A DNA stretch of 64,000 nucleotides from Anabaena sp. PCC 7108. GTDB taxonomy: Bacteria > Cyanobacteriota > Cyanobacteriia > Cyanobacteriales > Nostocaceae. The notes under the pieces are model-generated. The model made no database searches. It worked only from the letters and a program-made list of their open reading frames with translations, and had not been told where the DNA came from. A program made the translations under genes and the position numbers. The stretch is taken from contig NZ_KB235896.1 in the NCBI RefSeq assembly GCF_000332135.1, positions 3,119,321 through 3,183,320 of the forward strand. Direction: 5' to 3'. This document shows positions 18,478-26,926 of this stretch, in pieces (the stretch's first letter is position 1; the number at the start of each line of letters is the position of its first letter).

Positions 18478-19743
18478 ATGTCTTTTTCTACTCTCGGCTT
18501 GTCCAAGGAAATTATCCGTGCAGTCACAGAGCGGGGGTACACCAAACCCACGCCAATTCAAATGCAGGCGATACCTGCCGTCTTGTCAGGCGGTGATCTA
18601 TTAGCCGGCGCTCAAACAGGTACGGGAAAGACCGCAAGCTTCACCCTACCGCTGCTGCATCTGTTGTCCTCCGACCAAAACAATAAAAGCACTTCTACTT
18701 ATTCACCAATTCGGGCGCTAATTCTCACCCCTACTCGTGAACTTGCCGCACAGGTAGAAGAAAGCGTGAAAGACTATGGCAAGTACCTGAAACTGAACTC
18801 AATGGCGATGTTCGGCGGAGTCAGCATTAATCCCCAAAAACAGAAGTTAAGGGGGCGCGTAGACATTTTAGTTGCTACCCCAGGACGACTACTAGATCAT
18901 GTTCATCAAAGAACTGTGAACCTGTCAAACATTGAAGTTTTGATACTGGATGAAGCAGATCGGATGTTAGACATGGGCTTTATTAATGATATCCGCCGCA
19001 TCCTCTCCCTACTGCCCAAACAGCGACAGAATTTGTTATTTTTCGCCACCTTCTCCGACAAAATCAAGACGCTGGCGGCAGGGTTACTCAATCACCCAAC
19101 AATGATAGAGGTGGCACGCCGCAACGTCACAGCTGACACGATTGCCCAGAAAGCGTATCAGGTAGATCGTGACAGAAAGCGCCAATTACTTGCTCACCTA
19201 ATTCGCCAAGATAATTGGTATCAAGTGCTAGTGTTTACCCGCACTAAATATGGTGCTGACCGTCTAGTAAAGCAGTTAGGCGAAGACCGCATCCAAGCAC
19301 TGGCAATCCACGGTAACAAGAGCCAAGGGGCGCGTACCCACGCTTTAGCAAAGTTCAAAAATGGTAGTTTACAGGTACTTGTAGCCACAGACATTGCGGC
19401 GCGGGGTCTTGACATCAGTGAACTGCCCCATGTAGTCAATTTCGACTTACCCAATGTCCCAGAAGATTATGTTCATCGTATTGGTCGTACAGGCCGCGCT
19501 GGTGCTAATGGTGAAGCCGTATCCCTGGTGTGCGTCGATGAATACCAGTTGTTAGCAGATATTGAAAAACTGATTGAACAGCGTTTGCCATTACAAGTAG
19601 TTGCGGGTTTTGGAATCAACCCCAATACCAAAGCTGAACCAATCCCCAATGGAAAACAAAACAAAAAGAAACCCAGAAGAAGCAAAGGAACAGCTCGCTC
19701 TTCTAAAACTCAGTCACCCAGAAAAATGCGAGTTGTGGATTAA
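18478..19743 (+). CDS. crhC: DEAD-box RNA helicase, CrhC-like
   Basis: An ATP-dependent RNA helicase of 421 residues with the full motif set: Q-motif ([14 protein letters not shown]), Walker [29 protein letters not shown], and [10 protein letters not shown]. Motif III reads FAT instead of the usual SAT. The FAT box is a known peculiarity of the cold-induced CrhC helicase of Anabaena, so I assign crhC tentatively; RhlE-like is the broader call. The C-terminal tail is basic ([18 protein letters not shown]), suited to RNA binding. CrhC remodels RNA structure during cold stress. Confidence 0.88.
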   Translation: MSFSTLGLSKEIIRAVTERGYTKPTPIQMQAIPAVLSGGDLLAGAQTGTGKTASFTLPLLHLLSSDQNNKSTSTYSPIRALILTPTRELAAQVEESVKDYGKYLKLNSMAMFGGVSINPQKQKLRGRVDILVATPGRLLDHVHQRTVNLSNIEVLILDEADRMLDMGFINDIRRILSLLPKQRQNLLFFATFSDKIKTLAAGLLNHPTMIEVARRNVTADTIAQKAYQVDRDRKRQLLAHLIRQDNWYQVLVFTRTKYGADRLVKQLGEDRIQALAIHGNKSQGARTHALAKFKNGSLQVLVATDIAARGLDISELPHVVNFDLPNVPEDYVHRIGRTGRAGANGEAVSLVCVDEYQLLADIEKLIEQRLPLQVVAGFGINPNTKAEPIPNGKQNKKKPRRSKGTARSSKTQSPRKMRVVD

Positions 19744-19749
19744 GTTGAT

Positions 19750-19920
19750 ATATCTCGTTCCTAGTCTCCGACTGGGAATGCAATCACAGAGGCTCTGACT
19801 CTACTTTTAGGCTGTTGCGATTTTAAATCATGCTATGCAAATTATAGGCTTTTCAGTTTACTAAAGGCATAGCCTTCTAGAATTCATTCCCATACAGAGT
19901 ATGGGAACGAGAATTAAATA
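19750..19920. repeat. Degenerate interspersed repeats
   Basis: Segments such as CGTTCCTAGTCTCCGACTGG, AGAGGCTCTGACTCTAC and CATTCCCATACAGAGTATGG (with GGAACGAG) are fragments of a palindromic repeat found widely in Nostoc genomes. They fill the gap between the helicase and the next gene and may also form the helicase terminator. Confidence 0.6.
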
Positions 19921-19933
19921 GAAAATAGGTATA

Positions 19934-20125
19934 TTATTTATTAATGCTTTTTTTCTGTTTCCAAGTGCCACCATAAACATAAAATGGGTTATTTTCACTA
20001 ATAACTGGCCAACATTGAAGGCAAACAAAAAGCCATTCTCCCCCATTTTGGTATTTAACTCTATACAAAATCGGTGCAGTTTCCCCACACCGATTGCATA
20101 ACTTAACTCTATTGTTGGACACCAT
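19934..20125 (-). CDS. Small CXXC zinc-ribbon-like protein
   Basis: A 63-residue protein with two cysteine pairs, CNRCG near residue 10 and CLQCW near residue 35, spaced like a zinc ribbon. The pattern (RCGETAPILYRVKY...EWLFVC..CW...NNPFYVYGGTWK) is one I associate with a short conserved cyanobacterial hypothetical family. The ATG at 20125 lies close behind the stop region of the next gene upstream. Function unknown. Confidence 0.65.
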   Translation of the reverse strand: MVSNNRVKLCNRCGETAPILYRVKYQNGGEWLFVCLQCWPVISENNPFYVYGGTWKQKKSINK

Positions 20126-20130
20126 GTTCC

Positions 20131-21207
20131 TTAAGCCACTGCGGAAGCTTGAGGTTTAGCAAAAATCATCCTCCCTGCTGAGGTTTGTAAGGCACTGGTG
20201 ACGATTACCCGCAATTCACCACCTACATAACTGCTACCTTCCTCAACCACTACCATTGTGCCATCGTCCAAGTAACCAATTCCTTGACTGGGTTCTTTAC
20301 CTTCTTTGAGAATTTTCAAATCTAGGTTATCACCAGGTAAATAAGATGGACGAACTGCATTTACCAAATCATTGACATTTAGAACTGGGACTTTCTGTAC
20401 ACTAGCAACTTTGGATAAATTGTAGTCATTAGTTAACAGAGTGCCGTTGATTTCTTGGGCAAATTTTACCAATTTGGCATCAACTGTGGCAATATCTTCG
20501 TAGTCAGCAGGATTGATTAAAATCCGTTCTGGGTAAGTTTCTCGAATCCGGTTGAGAATCTCTAGTCCGCGTCTTCCTCGCACCCGCTTTTGGTCTTTAC
20601 TAGCATCAGCAACTTGTTGTAGTTCTTGTAATACAAACTGCGGTACAAGAATTACCCCTTCCAAAAACCCAGTTTCTAGTAAGTTTTCAATGCGACCATC
20701 GATAATGCAACTCGTGTCTAAAACTTTGGTGTTGGCAGGTTTGAGAGTTCCTTCTACTACCAATGTTTCTACGGTGTTAGGATTAATTAACCGTAATAAA
20801 CCCCGCCCATGGGTATCTGCCAAATTCATGCCAGTGACGGAAAGTATGATACTACCGACTACTGCCACCAGGGGTTTGATAAATCCAAAATCTGCGGGAA
20901 TGGGTAGTAAAAATAGCGGGGCTAACATTAAGTTGGCTAGTAATAGCCCAATTACTAAGCCAATGGCACGAGTTAAGATGACTTCCAGGGGCATTTCTCG
21001 AACTTGTGTTTCTAAGCGACGGTATGTCGTCTGGAAACTCAAACCGATAGCACCACCGATAATAGCGGCAAAGACGGCAACGACTAAGCGTAAGGCTTCT
21101 AGATTTGTTACACCGTTGAGGGTTCCTGGGGGGAGTAGGTCGGTACTGTAGTAACCTATTCCCGCAGCTGCCAGAATAAATGAGAGAATGATAATGACAT
21201 CAAGCAT
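20131..21207 (-). CDS. PIN/TRAM domain membrane protein (YacL-like)
   Basis: The 358-residue protein has four N-terminal membrane helices (to about residue 125), then a PIN nuclease-fold domain starting DTSCIIDGRIENLLETGF (about residue 165) with acidic residues in VDAKLVKFAQ and TNDYNLSKVA, and a C-terminal TRAM domain (GIGYLDDGTMVVVEEG). This is the YacL family, common in Firmicutes and cyanobacteria. PIN domains are Mg-dependent RNases and TRAM domains bind RNA; the exact role is not established. It sits 5 bp upstream of the small zinc-ribbon gene, so the two may be co-transcribed. Confidence 0.92.
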   Translation of the reverse strand: MLDVIIILSFILAAAGIGYYSTDLLPPGTLNGVTNLEALRLVVAVFAAIIGGAIGLSFQTTYRRLETQVREMPLEVILTRAIGLVIGLLLANLMLAPLFLLPIPADFGFIKPLVAVVGSIILSVTGMNLADTHGRGLLRLINPNTVETLVVEGTLKPANTKVLDTSCIIDGRIENLLETGFLEGVILVPQFVLQELQQVADASKDQKRVRGRRGLEILNRIRETYPERILINPADYEDIATVDAKLVKFAQEINGTLLTNDYNLSKVASVQKVPVLNVNDLVNAVRPSYLPGDNLDLKILKEGKEPSQGIGYLDDGTMVVVEEGSSYVGGELRVIVTSALQTSAGRMIFAKPQASAVA

Positions 21208-21458
21208 AATTGTGCTGTTTTCCTACAATTGTAGTTACCCGATAGAGTAAGTATTTTTTATTTCCTCGGTCATAATGATTAAGAAATATGCACTTACCCT
21301 AGGTGTTCAGGCACGGAAGATATGCAAACATTATAACTAAAGAGTTTTCGCTGCATAATTATTCTTATTTTTGTTGTAAAAACATAAAAAGTTGTAAACA
21401 ATCTACTCATTTTCATAATTTGTAATTGTCCATTAAATTAATATAATTCTTGATCAAA

Positions 21459-22664
21459 ATGAGTCAAAAAGAAATTGTTTCTGGAATTCCCACTGCTGCT
21501 TATGTACATATTCCCTTTTGTCGGCGACGGTGTTTTTATTGTGACTTCCCGGTGTCTGTCGTGGGCGATCGCTTGCGAGGTGAAACATCTGGTACGATTT
21601 GCCAATATGTTGAGGCACTTTGTCAGGAAATCAACATGGCACCAGCCTTTAGTCAACCCCTAGAAACAATTTTTTTTGGTGGTGGTACTCCTTCACTGCT
21701 GTCAGTTGAGCAGTTACAACGGATAATAGAAGCTCTGGCAGGACGCTTGGGAATTGGGGCTGGGGTAGAAATTTCTATGGAAATGGACCCCGGTACATTC
21801 GATTTAGCACATATCGCAGGTTATCGCAGTGCAGGTGTGAACCGGGTAAGTTTGGGTGTACAAGCTTTTCAAGAAGAATTGTTAAAACTTGCTGGGCGAT
21901 CGCACTCAGTTACAGATATTCTTGCAGCTATAGACTTAATCCACCAAGTCGAAATACCCGAATTTAGCTTAGACCTAATTTCCGGGTTGCCACATCAGTC
22001 TTTAGGACAATGGCAAGATTCCCTGACTAAAGCGGTAGAAATTGCCCCAACTCATATTTCTATATATGACTTAACAATTGAACCAGGAACAGCTTTTGGT
22101 CGTTATTTCCAAGCTGGTGACAATCCTCTGCCGACGGATGAAACCACAGTTAAAATGTACCATAAGGCGCAGCAAGTTTTAACTGGTGCAGGTTATGAGC
22201 ATTATGAAATTTCCAATTATGCTCAAAAAGGACATCAATGCCAACATAATCGCGTTTATTGGCAAAATCGCCCTTATTATGGCTTTGGTATGGGTGCAGC
22301 CAGTTATGTGCAAGGAAAACGCTTCACCCGTCCCCGGAAAACGAAGGAATATTACGAATGGTTGCAAAATGGCGCAGTGATTGCTTGTGAAATTACTCCA
22401 CCAGAGGAAGAATTGTTAGAAACCTTGATGTTGGGGTTGCGTTTAGCAGAAGGTTTAAATTTGGTGACGTTGACAGAGAATTTTGGAAAAGAAAAAGTAG
22501 AGGAAATTCATCAATGTTTGCGACCTTATTTTGCTCAAGGTTGGGTAAAAGTTGTGGGAGGAAACTTGCGTTTAACAGATCCCAATGGGTTTTTATTTTC
22601 TAACGTGGTCTTAGCAAAGTTGTTTGAAAAGTTAGGAGATGATATAAACCAATTTCCAGTGTAA
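21459..22664 (+). CDS. hemW: Radical SAM heme chaperone HemW
   Basis: HemW resembles coproporphyrinogen III dehydrogenase HemN but is a heme chaperone delivering heme to respiratory enzymes. The protein of about 401 residues has the radical SAM motif CRRRCFYC (CX3CX2C, about residues 20-27) and FGGGTPSLL, followed by the HemN C-terminal domain. HemN itself requires an extra N-terminal cysteine, absent here, which favours HemW. I use the ATG at 21459 instead of the TTG at 21450. In cyanobacteria it is often annotated as oxygen-independent CPO. Confidence 0.9.
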   Translation: MSQKEIVSGIPTAAYVHIPFCRRRCFYCDFPVSVVGDRLRGETSGTICQYVEALCQEINMAPAFSQPLETIFFGGGTPSLLSVEQLQRIIEALAGRLGIGAGVEISMEMDPGTFDLAHIAGYRSAGVNRVSLGVQAFQEELLKLAGRSHSVTDILAAIDLIHQVEIPEFSLDLISGLPHQSLGQWQDSLTKAVEIAPTHISIYDLTIEPGTAFGRYFQAGDNPLPTDETTVKMYHKAQQVLTGAGYEHYEISNYAQKGHQCQHNRVYWQNRPYYGFGMGAASYVQGKRFTRPRKTKEYYEWLQNGAVIACEITPPEEELLETLMLGLRLAEGLNLVTLTENFGKEKVEEIHQCLRPYFAQGWVKVVGGNLRLTDPNGFLFSNVVLAKLFEKLGDDINQFPV

Positions 22665-22675
22665 AATTATATATC

Positions 22676-22795
22676 TTCTTCCTTCTTCCTTCTTCCTTCT
22701 TCCTTCTTCCTTCTTCCTTCTTCCTATTCCTACGGAACGTCTTCGACGAACGCGTCCTTTGCGTCTTTGCGGTTTATTTAATCCGTATTTTTCTG
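22676..22795. repeat. Pyrimidine heptamer tract plus GCGTCTTTGCGG repeat, copy 1
   Basis: Seven CTTCTTC units are followed by a module containing CCTTTGCGTCTTTGCGG and TTTAATCCGTATT. The same combination occurs at 52861-52930 and, inverted, at 48309-48382, so it is an interspersed repeat. Here it directly follows hemW. Confidence 0.8.
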
Positions 22796-23167
22796 GCGTT
22801 CTCATTCGTAAAAATACAAATGAATCTCCCTGTCTATAAAGTGAAACGGTATTAACTGTAATTTTTCCACAAAAGAAAATTCAAAAATCTGTAATGACTA
22901 TAACTATAAATAAGATTTTATAAAAACTTTATTGTTCTAATTCTTAAATTTTATTTAACCTGCATTAATTGAATCAAAAAATACCTTAATTTAAAGTTAT
23001 AAATATTGATCAGCAGGTGAGATTCTACAAGCTTTGTCAAAAGAAGAAGTTGATGATGTTGATTATTCTGAACTCCCGTGAATCTTGTTACCGTAGATCC
23101 TGTTTAGTCGGTACTTCTTCTGACCCCTGAATCATGCATGGTAAACAATAGAAAAAATACATAGCCA
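22796..23167 (+). promoter_or_regulatory. hupSL upstream region
   Basis: These 370 bp lead into hupS and must carry its promoter. The hupSL promoter of related strains is induced in heterocysts and has an NtcA site. I found no exact GTA-N8-TAC match; the nearest, GTA-N8-TTA near 23093, is unconvincing. A short stretch at 23020-23083 (EILQALSKEEVDDVDYSELP then stop) reads like a protein tail and may be a gene relic. Confidence 0.5.
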
Positions 23168-24130
23168 ATGACTAACGTACTCTGGCTGCAAGGTGGTGCT
23201 TGTTCAGGTAACACCATGTCATTTCTGAATGCCGAAGAACCGACAGCTTGTGATTTAATTGCTGACTTTGGGATTAAAATACTTTGGCATCCTTCCTTGG
23301 GTGTAGAACTAGGTGACAACTTACAAACACTGCTATGGGAATGCGTTTTAGGTAAAACTCCCGTAGATATTTTAGTATTTGAAGGTAGCGTAGTTAACGC
23401 CCCCAATGGTACAGGAGAATGGAACCGGTTTGCAGACCGTCCCATGAAAGATTGGTTAAACGATTTAGCCAAAGTTGCGAAATTTATTGTAGCTGTGGGA
23501 GACTGTGCAACTTGGGGAGGAATTCCCGCTATGTCACCCAACCCCAGCGACTCGAAAGGATTACAATTTCTCAAACGGGAAGAAGGCGGTTTTTTAGGGA
23601 AAGATTTCGTCAGCAAAGCTGGCTTACCTGTAATTAATATTCCCGGTTGTCCCGCACACCCCGACTGGATAACGCAGATATTAGTAGCGATCGCCACTGG
23701 ACGAATTGATGATATAGTTCTCGATGAACTTCACCGTCCCCAAACCTTCTTCAACACCTTCACCCAAACAGGTTGTACCCGCAACGTTCACTTTGCATAC
23801 AAAGCCACAACCGCCGAATTTGGACAACGTAAAGGCTGCTTATTCTACGACTTAGGTTGTCGTGGTCCCATGACCCATTCTTCCTGTAACCGCATTCTTT
23901 GGAACCGCGTCTCCTCCAAAACCCGCGCTGGAATGCCCTGTTTAGGTTGTACAGAACCCGAATTTCCATTTTTTGACCTTAAACCCGGAACAGTCTTTAA
24001 AACTCAAACTGTCATGGGAGTTCCTAAAGAAATACCCCCCGGAGTCAACCATAAAGATTACGCAGTCCTCACGGTTGTTGCCAAAAACACAGCCCCAAAA
24101 TGGGCAGACGAAGACTTTTTTACTGTTTAG
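23168..24130 (+). CDS. hupS: Uptake [NiFe] hydrogenase small subunit HupS
   Basis: HupS carries the Fe-S clusters that pass electrons from the NiFe site in HupL. The 320-residue protein shows all expected cysteines: GGACSGNTMS at the N terminus, GDCATWGG, NIPGCPAHPDW, then the C-terminal cluster ligands (QTGCTRNVH, KGCLFYDLGCRGP, AGMPCLGCTEPEF). As in other cyanobacterial HupS proteins there is no twin-arginine signal peptide and no C-terminal membrane anchor. The enzyme recycles H2 made by nitrogenase in heterocysts. hupL follows after 85 bp. Confidence 0.98.
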   Translation: MTNVLWLQGGACSGNTMSFLNAEEPTACDLIADFGIKILWHPSLGVELGDNLQTLLWECVLGKTPVDILVFEGSVVNAPNGTGEWNRFADRPMKDWLNDLAKVAKFIVAVGDCATWGGIPAMSPNPSDSKGLQFLKREEGGFLGKDFVSKAGLPVINIPGCPAHPDWITQILVAIATGRIDDIVLDELHRPQTFFNTFTQTGCTRNVHFAYKATTAEFGQRKGCLFYDLGCRGPMTHSSCNRILWNRVSSKTRAGMPCLGCTEPEFPFFDLKPGTVFKTQTVMGVPKEIPPGVNHKDYAVLTVVAKNTAPKWADEDFFTV

Positions 24131-24215
24131 TCATTAGTCATTGGTCATTGGTTATTAGTAGAAACAATTACCAATCACCAATTACCTATTACCAATCACC
24201 AATTACCTAGAAAAT
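24131..24215 (+). repeat. hupS-hupL intergenic STRR hairpin
   Basis: TCATTGGTCATTGGTTATTAG is followed by an inverted partner made of CCAATCACCAATTACC units, which can fold into a long hairpin in the transcript. A similar STRR hairpin has been described between hupS and hupL in Nostoc and proposed to modulate the HupS/HupL ratio or mRNA stability. Confidence 0.8.
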
Positions 24216-24737
24216 ATGCCAATTCAAACATTAGATATTTCACCCGTTGGTAGAGTCGAGGGTGATTTAGATGTGCGCGTCGAAATCGAAAATGGATATG
24301 TGACAAACGCTTGGACTCATGCCGAACTTTTTCGTGGTTTTGAAATAATTTTACGCGGAAAAGATCCCCAAGCCGGCTTAATTGTCACCCCCAGAATTTG
24401 TGGAATTTGTGGCGGTTCTCACCTCAGTTCTGCATCTTGGGCGTTGGATACAGCTTGGGGAAATGAAGTTCCCAGAAATGCAATTTTGGCGAGAAACTTA
24501 GGTCAAATTGTCGAAACAATGCAAAGCATTCCTCGCTATTTTTACGGATTGTTTGCCATTGACTTAACTAATAAAAATTATCGCCGTAGTCACTTTTATG
24601 ATGAAGCTTGTCGGCGCTTTGCTGCTTTCACAGGGAAATCCTATGAAATAGGCATTACAATTTCTGGTAAACCTGTAGAAATCTACGCTTTATTAGGTGG
24701 ACAATGGCCGCACAGCAGTTATATGGAAATAAATTGA
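24216..24737 (+). CDS. hupL: HupL 5' part, interrupted (uptake hydrogenase large subunit)
   Basis: This is the N-terminal third of the [NiFe] large subunit. The first NiFe ligand pair is C62 and C65 in RICGICGGSH. Coding sequence matches HupL up to PHSSYM (codon 24723-24725), then the reading frame runs into the inserted element and stops at 24737. As it stands the gene cannot make an active enzyme. Removal of the element by recombination at the 12-bp repeat joins codon 24722 to 28513 in frame and gives 531 residues, the normal length. Confidence 0.96.
   Translation: MPIQTLDISPVGRVEGDLDVRVEIENGYVTNAWTHAELFRGFEIILRGKDPQAGLIVTPRICGICGGSHLSSASWALDTAWGNEVPRNAILARNLGQIVETMQSIPRYFYGLFAIDLTNKNYRRSHFYDEACRRFAAFTGKSYEIGITISGKPVEIYALLGGQWPHSSYMEIN
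24715..24726. other. Left attachment repeat of hupL element
   Basis: GCAGTTATATGG, preceded by CACA, so the full 16 bp equal the Anabaena hupL site. It lies in the codons for HSSYM of hupL. Confidence 0.93.
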
Positions 24738-25077
24738 GGAATTGCTTATATAGTCAGGGTTTATAATAATAGGTGTAATTATTCCCTGGTTTTTCCTTAA
24801 ATTAGGCAATAAACCCACTCCAGTCATATCATAAGTCCATTTATTTTTATCTACTAACAGCTATTTGGTGTTTTCAGGCGTTACCTAATTCTTCCCTACA
24901 TTGCCTCGCCCCAACCTCAAAATCGTCTGAAATATAACCCAGGCTTTTTCTCAATAGAAATACGTAAAAGGTAATTTAAAAGTTAAAATATTGACGGTTT
25001 TGCTTGAGTATAGAAGTATTGATTTATTTGGATGTTGAACGATCGCAATGCACGATCAAAATTGTCCGAATTGATTA
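24738..25077. other. Left arm of hupL element, noncoding
   Basis: About 340 bp with no gene. It is A/T-rich with scattered short repeats and leads into three 71-bp repeats. No similarity to a known element component was recognised. Confidence 0.5.
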
Positions 25078-25311
25078 GCGATCGCATTAATCGCAGTTAA
25101 AGAAGCACAAGATAATAGATTTTGAGCGATCGCACTAACCCAACATTAGCGATCGCATTAACCGCAGTTAAAGAAACACAAGATAATAGATTTTAAGCGA
25201 TCGCACTAACCCAATATTAGCGATCGCATTAATCACAGTGAAGGAAGCACAAGACAATGGATTTTGAGCGATTCCTACGGAGCGCTTCGCTATAGCACTA
25301 ACTCAATATTA
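25078..25311. repeat. Three tandem 71-bp repeats with HIP1 octamers
   Basis: Units begin at 25078, 25149 and 25220, each starting GCGATCGCATTAA and containing a second GCGATCGC about 48 bp later. Units 1 and 2 differ at a handful of positions. Unit 3 is 92 bp because about 21 bp (around CCTACGGAGCGCTTCGC) replace the inner octamer. They lie between the left border and the first lipoprotein gene. Confidence 0.9.
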
Positions 25312-25650
25312 GCGATCGCACTCACAAAATCGCGTTACTCCCAACTGTAATATGATCCCTGATCCGTCTGCACTTGAAGTGTTCCTGATGGACTCCAAAA
25401 CCATTTTCCGCCATATTCAACACCTTTTACCCAAATCCTTACATTAGAATTCTCAAGAAACAAGATGCTTGAAACAACACCATCATCCCATTCAATTCTT
25501 GAGGCAACACCACTATCTTCAGATTTTGAAGTTTGCCGAATCAAAGCTCTAGTTGTCTTTCCAGAAACTTGTATATCTTTATTTTTGAAAGTCACAAGGC
25601 TATTTTCAACACGACTTTTTATTTTCTCTAACTCTGAACTAGCTGCTATT
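25312..25650. repeat. Long direct repeat, copy 1 (pairs with 25999-26337)
   Basis: From GCGATCGCACTCAC to AGCTGCTATT this 339-bp stretch matches 25999-26337 with no length change and few substitutions. It covers the 3' parts of both lipoprotein genes and the sequence just beyond their stop codons, showing a tandem duplication inside the element. Confidence 0.88.
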
Positions 25651-25844
25651 GGTACATCAGTACCAAGTTTTTTTTCAAGCCGTTGCCAACGCTCCTCATC
25701 TTTTTGACGCTCTTTCCTATCACGAGCATCCTTTGCTACATCAATGGCCTGCTCTGCGTAGAAATCAGGAGTACAAGAAACAATCAATAGAGAACCTAAC
25801 GCAAAAACTAGTCTTAGCTGCTTCGTTATTGTTATTTTACCCAT
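25335..25844 (-). CDS. Lipoprotein, hupL-element cargo, paralogue 1
   Basis: A 169-residue predicted lipoprotein. The N terminus (KQLRLVFALGSLLIVSC) ends in a lipobox with the modified cysteine at about residue 24. A charged helical linker follows (AKDARDRKERQKDEERWQRLEKKLG), then a C-terminal domain of about 100 residues (SELEKIKSRVENSLV to SYYSWE) nearly identical to that of the gene at 26022-26681. That domain has repeated Trp-containing strands (IEWDDGVVSSILFLENS, WVKGVEYGGKWFWSPSG). Family not recognised. It is probably anchored in a membrane facing the periplasm. Confidence 0.75.
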   Translation of the reverse strand: MGKITITKQLRLVFALGSLLIVSCTPDFYAEQAIDVAKDARDRKERQKDEERWQRLEKKLGTDVPIAASSELEKIKSRVENSLVTFKNKDIQVSGKTTRALIRQTSKSEDSGVASRIEWDDGVVSSILFLENSNVRIWVKGVEYGGKWFWSPSGTLQVQTDQGSYYSWE

Positions 25845-25863
25845 AGGTATTGATTAGATGAGT

Positions 25864-25960
25864 TTATACCGATTTTAGCAACTCTTTTTCTAAACTATTT
25901 AATGATTTGGGATTTTGTAAATCAAATAATTCTATCCATTCAGGGACAATTGGGGTTGTT
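25864..25960 (-). pseudogene. Relic of a second xisC-like recombinase
   Basis: About 32 codons read VPEWIELFDLQNPKSLNSLEKE and then stop. This matches the XisC segment VPEWIELFDLKNPKPLNILEKK of the intact gene (near 27275-27355) at the DNA level as well. Both flanks of the recombinase are missing. The order relic-lipoprotein repeats the order intact xisC-lipoprotein to its right, so this is most simply a decayed duplicate. Confidence 0.85.
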
Positions 25961-26021
25961 ATGGCGATCGCACTTATTCCGTAAGTCATACCCAAAAAGC
26001 GATCGCACTCACGAAATCGTG

Positions 26022-26681
26022 TTACTCCCAACTATAATATGATCCCTGATCCGTCTGCACTTGAAGTGTTCCTGATGGACTCCAAGACCATTCTCCGCCA
26101 TATTCAACACCTTTTACCCAAATCCTTGCCTTAGAATTCTCAAGAAACAAGATGCTTGAAACAACACCATCATCCCATTCAGTTCTTGTGGCAGCACCAC
26201 TATCTTCAGGCTCTGAAGTTTGCTGAATCCAAGCTTTAGTTGTCTTTCCAGAAACTTGTATATCTTTATTTTTTAAAGTCACAAGGCTATTTTCAACACG
26301 ACTCTTTATTTTCTCTAACTCTGAATTAGTTGCTATTTGAGAACTACCTACCGTGACTTCAACCGTAAGTGTAGAACCATCTTCAAGTTTAATCTCTGTT
26401 TTCCCCGTATCTTTAATCTGTTGAAGCTGACTGTCACTCAGTGCTTGAATAATAGTGACTTTTTCTCCATTCTTCTTGATGGCTTCTATCTGTAACTTTT
26501 TTGCTTCTACATCTAAATTAGCAGCTTCAACTTGCTTAATACTTACAGCAGTTGTTGTGACAAGTCCAATTACTGCTGTACCTAACACGATAGCTGCTTT
26601 TGGGTCTTTACACCCAGATAAAAACAGAAGCGCTATTGCAAAAACTGCGATGATTCTATGACTGACGAATTTATAATTCAT
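26022..26681 (-). CDS. Lipoprotein, hupL-element cargo, paralogue 2
   Basis: A 219-residue predicted lipoprotein: signal peptide ending LLFLSGC with the lipidated cysteine at about residue 24, followed by a second hydrophobic stretch (AAIVLGTAVIGLVTTTAVS). A helical middle contains a short beta hairpin-like part (TEIKLEDGSTLTVEVTVG). The last 100 residues are shared with the 169-residue paralogue. The N-terminal halves differ, so the two have been remodelled after duplication. The gene lies 245 bp downstream of xisC on the same strand, behind palindromes at 26727-26855. Confidence 0.77.
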   Translation of the reverse strand: MNYKFVSHRIIAVFAIALLFLSGCKDPKAAIVLGTAVIGLVTTTAVSIKQVEAANLDVEAKKLQIEAIKKNGEKVTIIQALSDSQLQQIKDTGKTEIKLEDGSTLTVEVTVGSSQIATNSELEKIKSRVENSLVTLKNKDIQVSGKTTKAWIQQTSEPEDSGAATRTEWDDGVVSSILFLENSKARIWVKGVEYGGEWSWSPSGTLQVQTDQGSYYSWE

Positions 26682-26726
26682 TTTACATCCCAGTAATTTT
26701 TAGATTAATTGGCTGTCTCACTATTT

Positions 26727-26855
26727 ATTATACGGAAGCTTTCCGTATAATCTTTCTCTCGATATATCAATAATTACAATTAATTACTGTCTGAAATATA
26801 CGGAAAACTTATTTTTTACTTCCCTCTCTGGGTATTATACAGAATTTTTCCGTAT
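26727..26855. promoter_or_regulatory. Operator-like palindromes between xisC and lipoprotein gene
   Basis: A perfect palindrome has 11-bp arms ATTATACGGAA and TTCCGTATAAT around GCT (26727-26751). A half-site ATATACGGAAAA lies near 26796-26807, and an imperfect copy ATTATACAGAA...TTCCGTAT at 26834-26855. Three similar sites in 130 bp in a promoter-sized gap suggest binding of a dimeric regulator or of the recombinase itself. Confidence 0.55.
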
Positions 26856-26926
26856 GAAATCCCTACTTAGAGTACTAAACGGTACTGCACGGGTATTGAG
26901 GTTAAACGAATCTTTAAGATTGCGCG

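Noticed and set aside
19861-20088. 75-codon minus-strand frame overlapping the zinc-ribbon gene
   Set aside because: A different frame at 19934-20125 has the two CXXC pairs and a conserved-looking pattern; this one does not.
23085-23110. NtcA site in the hupS promoter
   Set aside because: Only GTA-N8-TTA is seen, which lacks the second conserved TAC half.
25078-25311. Possible CRISPR array
   Set aside because: The repeats are contiguous 71-bp units without unique spacers, and no cas genes are present in the window.
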